A DNA stretch of 5,589 nt from Prevotella sp. UBA7764 (GTDB taxonomy: Bacteria > Bacteroidota > Bacteroidia > Bacteroidales > Bacteroidaceae), in contig DLDU01000021.1 of NCBI GenBank assembly GCA_002481295.1, positions 1 to 5,589 of the forward strand. The letters are read 5' to 3'. Every line of letters begins with the position of its first letter. The stretch's first letter is position 1. Under the pieces are notes generated by a model that saw nothing but the letters and a program-made list of their open reading frames with translations, was not told where the DNA came from and made no database searches. Made by a program: the position numbers and the translations under genes. Positions 1 to 5,589 of this stretch are shown piece by piece.

Positions 1-34
1 ACGGTAATGCCGAGACGCTTACCCTAAAGGACAT

Positions 35-65
35 AAAAAAAACGTGGGCATCTGTACAGATTGTC
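35..65 (-). terminator. Possible weak terminator of the minus-strand RNA
   Basis: On the minus strand a T8 tract (42-35) follows an imperfect small hairpin in which 57-61 pairs with 50-54 around a tiny loop, extended by bulged G-C pairs. The stem is short and three to six bases separate it from the T tract, so this is only a plausible 3' end. An alternative pairing of 62-66 with 29-33 would enclose the T tract. Confidence 0.3.
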
Positions 66-350
66 CAGTTTTCAGGTCGTAGGAAACCCCAGATGGAACA
101 ATTGCACAGAACGTCCACGCCTGAGGTTATTATACACCACTCCCATTCGGGTGTGGAATAAATACACCAGAGCGCAGACATTCACTTCGCAATACCTCCA
201 TCTGATTCAAATTTCCTACGTTTGAAAACTGAAGATAATGTTTGTAAACGTCTTCCATGTGCCGAGGCCTTTGGTATGCCGGCTACGCTTAGCCGACGGC
301 TACGACACGATTATGTCCGAGGAAGACATGCAGCAAGCCACAAATCTTCT
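35..350 (-). ncRNA. Candidate structured non-coding RNA, family unassigned
   Basis: No protein gene is convincing here, but the minus strand folds into an extensive structure starting where a promoter predicts +1 (about 350). Positions are plus-strand. Domain 1: closing stem 344-349/231-236, then 340-343/242-245, 321-329/248-256, 303-308/259-264, 298-300/267-269 and an apical hairpin 290-297/278-285. Domain 2 is a rod: 224-231/66-73 (8 bp), 212-220/78-86 (9 bp), 197-204/90-97 (8 bp), 189-193/101-105, 171-179/113-121, and a tip at 153-156/137-140 plus 149-151/142-144. The two domains abut at 231. Six pairs are G.U on the minus strand and would be A.C on the plus strand, favouring the minus strand, although I folded that strand first. 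A T8 tract at 42-35 may end it. I see no RNase P core, tmRNA tag or tRNA-like end, or SRP GGAA loop. A divergent 6S RNA cannot be excluded. Ends and function are inferred. Confidence 0.5.
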
Positions 351-356
351 CCGTTG

Positions 357-387
357 CAAAGTTACGGCATTTTTGTGAGAATCAGAC
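357..387 (-). promoter_or_regulatory. Bacteroidota-type promoter for the minus-strand RNA
   Basis: Read on the minus strand, a perfect -7 box TAACTTTG (364-357) lies 19 nt downstream of TCTG (387-384), a three-of-four match to the -33 TTTG. The known Bacteroides consensus is TTTG, 19-21 nt, TAnnTTTG. The predicted start is around 350-352, exactly where the first base-paired stem of the candidate RNA begins. Confidence 0.6.
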
Positions 388-946
388 TGTTCTTCGAATC
401 TTTTTTCATTCTATCCTATTTTTTGTGGTGGGAAAGAAAGATGTACGCACTATAAAGCCTATAAGAGGATCCTGCTAACAAGTCTGTCATACAGAAAGGA
501 AAAGTGCAAAGGAAAATAGTAATTGTTAGATAAACTGACAAAAAACGGGGCGCGAGAAGGCGATTCTTGCAAGCGGCCATGGTATTTGCCGTGATTTTTT
601 AATTTTCGCCAACATTTAGTATTTACCTAACTATCAACAACTTGCGCAAACGCTATACTCCTTGCATTTGTAAAATTGCCTTTTGCTTACGAAATTGAAC
701 AGCAAAAATTCGATCATCTCAGTGGATTTACCTCATCAAAGCAGTGATTTGAAGAGGAGAAATCAGTGAGATGGTGCGATGAAATCACTGATTTTTCACT
801 TTTCAAGTCCCTTTCTGATGTTCAAGCCCTTATTTTCTTGATTCCATTATCTCTGGAATGCATGTTGCCGCGGAAGTATTTTTGTCGGAACTATTTCACA
901 GATTTGTTAATATTACATAATTCATAGATAAAATACTGACTATATG
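365..946. other. Long A/T-rich intergenic region without a gene
   Basis: I find no ORF here with coding character on either strand and no tRNA. It contains small inverted repeats: 475-481/523-529; 483-487/491-495; a 7-bp hairpin 552-558/564-570 followed by a short stem 574-577/588-591 and T6 at 595-600; and the competing repeats at 742-794. The -33/-7 promoter of the minus-strand RNA overlaps its left edge, and the rpsA promoter lies at its right edge. It may separate two divergent transcription units or carry undetected small RNAs. Confidence 0.5.
742..796 (+). repeat. Overlapping inverted repeats forming two mutually exclusive hairpins
   Basis: AAATCAGTGA (760-769) is perfectly complementary to TCACTGATTT (785-794), with a 15-nt loop and a short T run ending at 796. 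CAGTGATTT (742-750) is perfectly complementary to AAATCACTG (782-790). The two right arms overlap, so only one hairpin can form at a time, the geometry of a terminator/antiterminator pair. A looser copy, CAGTGGATTT, lies at 720-729. No gene lies upstream on the plus strand, so a role is unproven. The motifs could equally be protein-binding half-sites. Confidence 0.5.
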
Positions 947-977
947 AATGATATGAAAGAGAAAAGTGCTAACTTTG
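947..977 (+). promoter_or_regulatory. Promoter of rpsA
   Basis: A perfect -7 box TAACTTTG (970-977) has a weak -33 (AATG, 947-950) at the expected 19-nt spacing. The predicted start is near 984, giving an rpsA leader of about 80 nt. A near-match TAACTTTA at 1031-1038 could be a second, closer promoter but has no recognisable -33. Confidence 0.65.
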
Positions 978-1022
978 CACCCGATTTTAGAGGACACGGT
1001 AAAAGTGCCCGATATATTTCAC

Positions 1023-1039
1023 ATAAAGTCTAACTTTAT
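1023..1039 (+). promoter_or_regulatory. Hairpin in the rpsA leader
   Basis: ATAAAGT (1023-1029) pairs perfectly with ACTTTAT (1033-1039) around a 3-base loop, 24 nt before the rpsA start codon. The same AAAGT...ACTTT palindrome occurs at 963-976, overlapping the -7 box. No Shine-Dalgarno sequence lies between the hairpin and the ATG, only the A/T-rich stretch usual for this phylum. A role in translational control is inference. Confidence 0.3.
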
Positions 1040-1063
1040 TAATTCATTAACAACAAAATTTTT

Positions 1064-2851
1064 ATGTCAGATTTTAACAACGTCAAGAACGTGCAGCCAT
1101 TGGCCGACTTCAACTGGGACGAGTTTGAGAACGGCAGCAGCTCCAACGTGAGCAAGCAGGATCTTGAGAAGGCCTACGATGAGACCCTCAACAAGATTCA
1201 GGAGCACGAGGTAGTAGAAGGTACCGTCATCTCCATCGACAAGAAGGAAGTAGTCGTCAACATCGGCTACAAGAGCGATGGTATCATCCCCGCTTCCGAG
1301 TTCCGTTACAACCCCGACCTGAAGGTTGGCGACAAGGTGGAAGTCTATGTGGAAGACCAGGAGGACAAGAAGGGCCAGCTGGTACTCTCTCACAAGAAGG
1401 CTCGCCTGAGCAAGAGCTGGGAGCTCATCAACAAGGCTATGGAGGACAACGAGGTCATCCAGGGCTACATCAAGTGCCGTACTAAGGGCGGTATGATCGT
1501 TGATGTCTTCGGCATCGAGGCCTTCCTCCCCGGCAGCCAGATTGACGTTCATCCTATACGCGACTACGACATGTTCGTGGGCAAGACCATGGAGTTCAAG
1601 GTGGTGAAGATCAACCAGGAGTTCCGCAACGTGGTCGTATCGCACAAGGCACTCATCGAGGCCGAGCTCGAGGCTCAGAAGCGAGAGATCATCTCTCACT
1701 TGGAGAAGGGCCAGGTGCTCGAGGGTACTGTCAAAAACATCACCTCTTACGGTGTATTCGTCGACCTCGGCGGCGTGGACGGACTGGTGCATATCACCGA
1801 CCTCTCTTGGGGCCGCGTCAGCGATCCGCATGAGGTTGTACAGCTCGACCAGAAGATCAATGTCGTTATCCTCGACTTCGATGAGGAGAAGAAGCGCATT
1901 GCTCTCGGCCTGAAGCAGCTCACTCCGCATCCTTGGGATTCTCTCGATCCTAACCTCAAGGTGGGTGACCACGTCAAGGGTAAGGTTGTCGTCATCGCCG
2001 ACTACGGTGCATTCGTTGAGATCCAGCCCGGTGTTGAGGGCCTGATCCACGTCAGCGAGATGTCTTGGAGCCAGCACCTCCGCTCTGCTCAGGAGTTCCT
2101 GCACGTAGGTGACGAGGTAGAGGCCGTGATCCTCTCTCTCGACCGCCAGGAGCGCAAGATGAGCCTGGGTATCAAGCAGCTCAAAGAGGATCCTTGGGAG
2201 ACCATCGAGCAGAAGTATCCTGTCGGCAGCCGCCACACTGCTAAGGTTCGCAACTTCACCAACTTCGGTATCTTCGTAGAGCTCGAGGAAGGTGTTGACG
2301 GACTGATCCACATCTCTGACCTGAGCTGGACCAAGAAGGTGAAGCATCCTTCTGAGTTCACTTCTGTTGGTGCAGACATCGACGTTGTCGTTCTCGACAT
2401 CGACAAGGAGAACCGCCGTCTGAGCCTCGGCCACAAGCAGCTCGAGGAGAATCCTTGGGACAAGTACGAGGAGATCTACACTCCGGGTTCTGTCCACGAG
2501 GGCAAGATCACAGAGATGATGGACAAGGGCGCTGTCATCACCCTGACAGAGGGTGGCGAAGGCTTCGCTACTCCTAAGCACCTGACCAAGGAAGACGGCT
2601 CTCAGGCTAAGCTCGGTGAGGTTCTTCCGTTCAAGGTGATCGAGTTCAACAAAGATTCTCGCCGCATCATCCTCTCCCACTCTCGTACATTCGAGGAGGG
2701 CAAGGACGAGCCTAAGGCAACTCGCCGCCACAACTCCGGCGCCCGCAAGGCTCAGGACACTCCGGTAATCAACAATGTTGCTGCCGGTACAAGTCTGGGC
2801 GATCTCGACGTGCTGGCTAAGCTGAAGGCAGACCTCGAGAACGGCAAGTAA
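1064..2851 (+). CDS. rpsA: 30S ribosomal protein S1
   Basis: S1 binds single-stranded mRNA and brings it to the 30S subunit. The 595-residue product has six S1 (OB-fold) domains at about residues 50-114, 131-198, 218-286, 303-373, 390-460 and 477-542. Domains 3-5 are the most canonical, with motifs such as YGVFVDL, DGLVHI and GLIHVSEMSW. They are joined by near-identical linkers GxKQL...PW at 282-292, 369-379 and 456-466, an exact 87-residue period. Domain 6 is divergent. By E. coli precedent, domains 1-2 contact the ribosome and 3-6 bind RNA. A charged tail (543-595) ends in LDVLAKLKADLENGK. E. coli S1 is 557 residues, so this is full length. ATG 1064 is chosen because it opens directly into the conserved N-terminus (QPLADFNWDEFENG). 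There is no Shine-Dalgarno, only an A-rich stretch. Codon use is strongly biased, as expected of a highly expressed gene. It has its own promoter and terminator, so it is probably monocistronic. Confidence 0.97.
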   Translation: MSDFNNVKNVQPLADFNWDEFENGSSSNVSKQDLEKAYDETLNKIQEHEVVEGTVISIDKKEVVVNIGYKSDGIIPASEFRYNPDLKVGDKVEVYVEDQEDKKGQLVLSHKKARLSKSWELINKAMEDNEVIQGYIKCRTKGGMIVDVFGIEAFLPGSQIDVHPIRDYDMFVGKTMEFKVVKINQEFRNVVVSHKALIEAELEAQKREIISHLEKGQVLEGTVKNITSYGVFVDLGGVDGLVHITDLSWGRVSDPHEVVQLDQKINVVILDFDEEKKRIALGLKQLTPHPWDSLDPNLKVGDHVKGKVVVIADYGAFVEIQPGVEGLIHVSEMSWSQHLRSAQEFLHVGDEVEAVILSLDRQERKMSLGIKQLKEDPWETIEQKYPVGSRHTAKVRNFTNFGIFVELEEGVDGLIHISDLSWTKKVKHPSEFTSVGADIDVVVLDIDKENRRLSLGHKQLEENPWDKYEEIYTPGSVHEGKITEMMDKGAVITLTEGGEGFATPKHLTKEDGSQAKLGEVLPFKVIEFNKDSRRIILSHSRTFEEGKDEPKATRRHNSGARKAQDTPVINNVAAGTSLGDLDVLAKLKADLENGK

Positions 2852-2871
2852 TCAATAGATTGCGAAGACAC

Positions 2872-2902
2872 AGCTCTCTCCGACCATTTAGTGAAGAGAG
2901 CT
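2872..2902 (+). repeat. Hairpin between the rpsA stop codon and its terminator
   Basis: AGCTCTCT (2872-2879) pairs perfectly with AGAGAGCT (2895-2902) across a 15-nt loop. It has no T tract, so it is not itself a terminator. Lying nine bases before the terminator stem, it may stabilise the rpsA mRNA 3' end or assist termination. Confidence 0.5.
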
Positions 2903-2911
2903 TCCACTTAT

Positions 2912-2947
2912 AAAGACTGCAAGACTTCGGTTTTGCAGTCTTTTTTT
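2912..2947 (+). terminator. Strong intrinsic terminator of rpsA
   Basis: Arms 2912-2925 and 2930-2943 form a 14-bp stem with one G.U pair (2923/2932), closed by a C(UUCG)G tetraloop at 2925-2930. A run of seven T (2941-2947) begins within the last stem pairs. This is a textbook Rho-independent terminator, 60 bases after the rpsA stop codon. Confidence 0.95.
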
Positions 2948-2957
2948 ATACCTTTTT

Positions 2958-3254
2958 ATGCTCAACCGCTATAGCTTCCGTACCATAGAAACAAGGATTT
3001 TCAGTAACTATACAGCAGAAGACCTCTGTGGCTTACTTTGTTTATCTCAAGAATTTGAGAATTCTTCTATTGACTGGAATTCAAAAGAATTATCAGAAGG
3101 AAAGCCCGTATTGCTGCTTATACTCTCCAATTCTCATCGATACTCTATGACGCGCAGCAAATTCTATAATTCTCAAATTCTTGATAACAAAAAACCACTA
3201 ATAAGTCTTCAACTTCATTCGCTGAACATTTACGATTTACCGTATATTAATTAA
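2958..3254 (+). CDS. Doubtful small ORF, hypothetical protein
   Basis: An ATG-initiated ORF of 98 codons (MLNRYSFRTIETRIF...YDLPYIN) sits between the rpsA terminator and the rho promoter. I do not recognise it. The product would be soluble, rich in Ser, Leu and Asn, with two cysteines in a CGLLC segment (residues 24-28) and no signal peptide or clear membrane helix. Evidence against a real gene: the ATG is only ten bases after the T tract of a strong terminator, no promoter box fits in between, and base and codon composition is A/T-rich and unlike rpsA. Evidence for: an uninterrupted frame almost fills the gap, and the first codons look fairly ordinary. It could be a decayed gene remnant or chance. 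Confidence 0.25.
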   Translation: MLNRYSFRTIETRIFSNYTAEDLCGLLCLSQEFENSSIDWNSKELSEGKPVLLLILSNSHRYSMTRSKFYNSQILDNKKPLISLQLHSLNIYDLPYIN

Positions 3255-3313
3255 TAAGTGTTAATACACAGATATTTCATTTCTGTTCATAATAAAAATT
3301 GTCGATTTTTCAT

Positions 3314-3321
3314 TACCTTTG
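3314..3321 (+). promoter_or_regulatory. Promoter (-7 box) of rho
   Basis: A perfect TACCTTTG -7 box. No good -33 TTTG is found 19-21 nt upstream, where the sequence is plain A/T, so the promoter may rely on A/T-rich upstream DNA or an activator. The predicted start is near 3327, giving a leader of about 70 nt. The in-frame TTG at 3319 lies inside this box and therefore cannot be the rho start codon. Confidence 0.65.
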
Positions 3322-3343
3322 CAACGATTTAAAACACATCGAC

Positions 3344-3389
3344 GTTGCTATTCTTGCAACATCTTGTCAAATCAACAAGCATATTTTTT
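3344..3389 (+). promoter_or_regulatory. rho leader: two small hairpins followed by a T tract
   Basis: GTTGC (3344-3348) pairs with GCAAC (3356-3360), and CTTGT (3363-3367) pairs with ACAAG (3375-3379); both loops are 7 nt. T6 at 3384-3389 follows, just before the ATG at 3397. The second hairpin plus T tract resembles a weak attenuator. E. coli rho is known to be attenuated in its leader by Rho itself, so autoregulation is plausible here, but 5-bp stems are weak evidence. Confidence 0.35.
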
Positions 3390-3396
3390 ATATTCT

Positions 3397-5460
3397 ATGT
3401 ATAGCAAAGAAGAATTATTAGCTAAGAATACTTCTGAACTGGAAGATATTGCTCAGCAATTAGGCATGGAGCTGGATCCAGACGCCTCCAAGGAGAAAGT
3501 CGTCTATGACATCCTTGACAAGCAGGCCGACGACAGCAGCCATGCTACAGCTTCAGCAACAACTACCGGAAAGAGAAAACGCATAAGGATAACTGCTCCT
3601 GAAACCGATTACGTGTATTCTGTAAATGGAAAGAATGGAGAAAACCTCGATATGAAAAGAAATAAGAAAGTAGTCGAGAATACTTTGTTTTCTGACAACA
3701 CTAATACTCAGGCACCTGCCGAAGCTAAAGAAGAAAATAAAGCTAACGATCATCAGACGGCACAAAACGGCGAACAGGGCTCTCTGTTCCAGCAAGTAGA
3801 GGCACTCAAGAAGGAACTTGACAACCTGCCTAAGCATCGTGGCCCCAAGACCAAGCAGGAAAAGGAATTGATCGAAAGAATCAACCAACTCCAAAAGCAA
3901 ATTGAAGTTGCTGCACAGAATATGGCAGAAGAAACTCAGGCTGACGAAAGCAGCGCCGATAGTACTACCGAAGACAATGCACCTGATACCAACACAGAAT
4001 TGGTTCCCGAAGAGGCTTTTGCCACTGGCAAAAATCAAGGTGAGAACGATGGCCAGGAACATAACATTCTGACAAAGTTGCAGGAAAAAGTCAACGAGCA
4101 CAACGAACATAACAAGCAGCAGGAGGCTTCGGCTAACACTGAAGACGGTGTGTGGGAAGGCGATCCCGGCGACGGCACCGATTTCATTCCTGTTGTGGAC
4201 CTTCCGATTGAAGACCAGGGAATGACGCCAAACTATGACATGTTTGACAATCCCACGACTCCATACAATAATAATGAGTATCCCGCTTCCGACTATCAGG
4301 AGGAAGAGGAACAGCAGGAACCGAACGGCAATTACGATTTCGACGACCTCATCTCCGCCAATGGCGTGCTGGAAATTATGCCCGACGGCTATGGTTTCCT
4401 CCGGTCAAGCGATTATAACTATCTCTCCTCCCCCGACGACATCTATGTTGCCGTCAACCAGGTGAAACACTATGGACTGAAAACGGGCGACGTCGTTCAG
4501 TGCCATGTGAGACCACCCAAGGAAGGTGAGAAATATTTTCCTCTGACTTCCATCGACTCCATCAACGGACGCAATCCATCGGAAGTAAGAGACAGAATTC
4601 CTTTTGAGCATCTTACTCCGCTCTTCCCCGACGAGAAGTTCACACTCTGCGGTGATCCGAAGACCACCAACCTCTCCACCCGTATCGTCGACCTCTTCTC
4701 TCCGATCGGCAAAGGCCAGCGTGCGCTCATCGTGGCACAGCCAAAGACCGGTAAGACCATCTTGATGAAGAATATCGCCAATGCCATCGCGGCCAATCAT
4801 CCCGAGGCTTATCTGATGATGCTGCTCATCGACGAGCGCCCTGAGGAGGTCACCGATATGGCCCGCACTGTCAACGCCGAGGTCATCGCCTCTACTTTCG
4901 ACGAGCCTGCTGAGCGCCACGTCAAGATTGCAGGTATCGTGCTCGAAAAAGCCAAACGCATGGTAGAATGCGGCCACGATGTGGTCATCTTCCTCGACTC
5001 CATCACCCGACTGGCCCGTGCCTACAACACAGTATCTCCTGCCAGCGGCAAGGTGCTCACCGGTGGTGTCGATGCCAACGCACTGCAAAAGCCGAAGCGA
5101 TTCTTCGGTGCCGCACGTAACATCGAAGGCGGCGGCTCACTGACCATCATCGCCACAGCACTTATCGATACCGGCAGCAAGATGGATGAGGTGATCTTTG
5201 AGGAATTCAAGGGTACCGGCAACATGGAGCTGCAGCTCGACCGCTCATTGTCCAACAAGCGTATCTTCCCGGCTGTCAACCTCGTAGCGTCCAGCACGCG
5301 TCGTGACGACCTGCTGCAAGACAAGACCACGCTGTCGCGTATGTGGATCTTGCGCAAGTTCATTTCCGACATGAATCCGATGGAAGCCATGAACACAATT
5401 CATGACAAAATGGAGCGCACAAAAGACAACGCCGAGTTTCTTGCATCCATGAACGATTGA
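3397..5460 (+). CDS. rho: Transcription termination factor Rho with a large disordered insertion
   Basis: Rho is a hexameric RNA-dependent ATPase that loads on untranslated RNA and removes RNA polymerase. With ATG 3397 the product is 687 residues, against 419 in E. coli. Residues 2-45 form the helical Rho N-terminal domain. Residues ~46-318 are an insertion with basic patches (KRKRIRI 59-65), a coiled-coil-like stretch (130-175) and an acidic, Asn/Gln-rich end. The cold-shock RNA-binding domain (~319-388) carries DGYGFLR at 330-336. The ATPase core follows: Walker A PKTGKT 449-454, catalytic Glu480 in LIDERPEEV, Walker B VVIFLD ending at Asp534, Q-loop region [12 protein letters not shown] 548-559, R-loop KGTGNM 605-610 and probable arginine finger Arg635. 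All key residues are present, so the enzyme should be active. ATG 3397 is preferred because an upstream TTG overlaps the promoter. The 5' third is more A/T-rich than the core. Confidence 0.96.
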   Translation: MYSKEELLAKNTSELEDIAQQLGMELDPDASKEKVVYDILDKQADDSSHATASATTTGKRKRIRITAPETDYVYSVNGKNGENLDMKRNKKVVENTLFSDNTNTQAPAEAKEENKANDHQTAQNGEQGSLFQQVEALKKELDNLPKHRGPKTKQEKELIERINQLQKQIEVAAQNMAEETQADESSADSTTEDNAPDTNTELVPEEAFATGKNQGENDGQEHNILTKLQEKVNEHNEHNKQQEASANTEDGVWEGDPGDGTDFIPVVDLPIEDQGMTPNYDMFDNPTTPYNNNEYPASDYQEEEEQQEPNGNYDFDDLISANGVLEIMPDGYGFLRSSDYNYLSSPDDIYVAVNQVKHYGLKTGDVVQCHVRPPKEGEKYFPLTSIDSINGRNPSEVRDRIPFEHLTPLFPDEKFTLCGDPKTTNLSTRIVDLFSPIGKGQRALIVAQPKTGKTILMKNIANAIAANHPEAYLMMLLIDERPEEVTDMARTVNAEVIASTFDEPAERHVKIAGIVLEKAKRMVECGHDVVIFLDSITRLARAYNTVSPASGKVLTGGVDANALQKPKRFFGAARNIEGGGSLTIIATALIDTGSKMDEVIFEEFKGTGNMELQLDRSLSNKRIFPAVNLVASSTRRDDLLQDKTTLSRMWILRKFISDMNPMEAMNTIHDKMERTKDNAEFLASMND

Positions 5461-5488
5461 AGAAATTTGGAAAAAAGATAACGAAAAG

Positions 5489-5520
5489 TTTGGTGGGTAC
5501 CTAAAAAAAGTGTACCTTTG
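5489..5520 (+). promoter_or_regulatory. Strong promoter of the downstream tRNA gene
   Basis: TTTG (5489-5492), a 20-nt spacer and TACCTTTG (5513-5520) match the Bacteroidota consensus exactly in both boxes and spacing. The predicted start is near 5526-5527, about 45 nt before the mature tRNA 5' end. The spacer contains GGTAC (5496-5500), whose inverted copy GTACC (5512-5516) runs into the -7 box. Confidence 0.8.
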
Positions 5521-5571
5521 CACTCGCAATTCCAAAACAGACGGTTGAGGATTGCCAAACAACTAAAGAAT

Positions 5572-5589
5572 GCGCCCTTAGCTCAGCTG
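5572..5589 (+). tRNA. tRNA gene, 5' part only, truncated by the window edge
   Basis: The last 18 bases read as a tRNA 5' end: a 7-nt acceptor arm (GCGCCCT, 5572-5578), the conserved T8-A9, then the D-stem and loop start GCTCAGCTG. The promoter just upstream fits. The anticodon lies outside the window, so the amino acid cannot be assigned. Confidence 0.85.

Noticed and set aside
241..349. SRP (4.5S) RNA on the plus strand, suggested by a GGAAG...GCAGC-like stretch at 321-334
   Set aside because: The stretch is not in the apical position required and the GGAA tetraloop with its flanking symmetric loop is missing. Wobble pairs also favour the minus strand.
35..350. RNase P RNA or tmRNA
   Set aside because: The length would suit RNase P, but I find neither the conserved GAGGAAAGTCC and ACAGAA core in proper order nor a tmRNA tag frame or tRNA-like ends on the relevant strand.
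222..455. Plus-strand 77-codon ORF with a hydrophobic C-terminus, possible small membrane toxin
   Set aside because: It starts at a TTG, its first half is simply the antisense of the structured RNA, no promoter precedes it, and the product resembles no toxin I know. Chance is the simpler explanation.
1067..2731. 554-codon ORF antisense to rpsA
   Set aside because: This is a known artefact of strong codon bias in a highly expressed gene. The translation is low complexity (Leu, Val, Asp, Glu rich), and the sense frame is an unmistakable S1.
3319..3396. 26-residue N-terminal extension of Rho from a TTG
   Set aside because: The TTG lies within the -7 promoter box, so it would precede the transcript start. 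The extension has no family similarity, and the usual N-terminal domain begins right after ATG 3397.
4405..5396. Several minus-strand ORFs inside rho
   Set aside because: All are shadows of the coding strand over the conserved ATPase core, with no promoter or family resemblance.

Overview
The window looks like chromosomal DNA from a member of the Bacteroidota, most likely Prevotella or a close relative. Three things point there. Ribosomal protein S1 and Rho both have the sequence character of that group, including a very large acidic, Asn/Gln-rich insertion in Rho. The -7 promoter box of this phylum (TAnnTTTG) occurs four times, each time just before a gene or RNA start. The genes lack Shine-Dalgarno sequences and have A/T-rich leaders instead. 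The taxonomic call is inference from reading, not from a search.

Layout. Positions 1-946 hold no convincing protein gene. The first ~350 bases, read on the minus strand, contain what looks like an uncharacterised structured RNA of about 316 nt. It has a -33/-7 promoter at 387-357, a branched hairpin domain (231-349), a long rod-shaped helix (66-231) and a T8 tract at 42-35. Positions 365-946 are A/T-rich and hold only small inverted repeats, including a pair of mutually exclusive hairpins at 742-794. A promoter at 947-977 then drives rpsA (1064-2851), which ends at a strong intrinsic terminator with a UUCG tetraloop (2912-2947). A 98-codon ORF of doubtful reality (2958-3254) fills most of the next gap. 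A second promoter (-7 box 3314-3321) drives rho (3397-5460) through a ~70-nt leader containing two small hairpins and a T tract. A textbook promoter (5489-5520) then precedes a tRNA gene cut off by the right edge (5572-5589).

How the parts relate. All recognised genes are informational housekeeping genes: S1 brings mRNA to the 30S subunit, Rho terminates transcription, and the tRNA serves translation. Each appears to be its own transcription unit on the plus strand. The candidate RNA is divergent from rpsA and separated from it by about 600 bases.

Main points of interest. These are the unassigned minus-strand RNA, the Rho insertion (an equivalent region is known to drive phase separation in Bacteroides Rho), and the possible leader structures of rpsA and rho. 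There is no CRISPR array, insertion sequence or obvious horizontally acquired system in the window.
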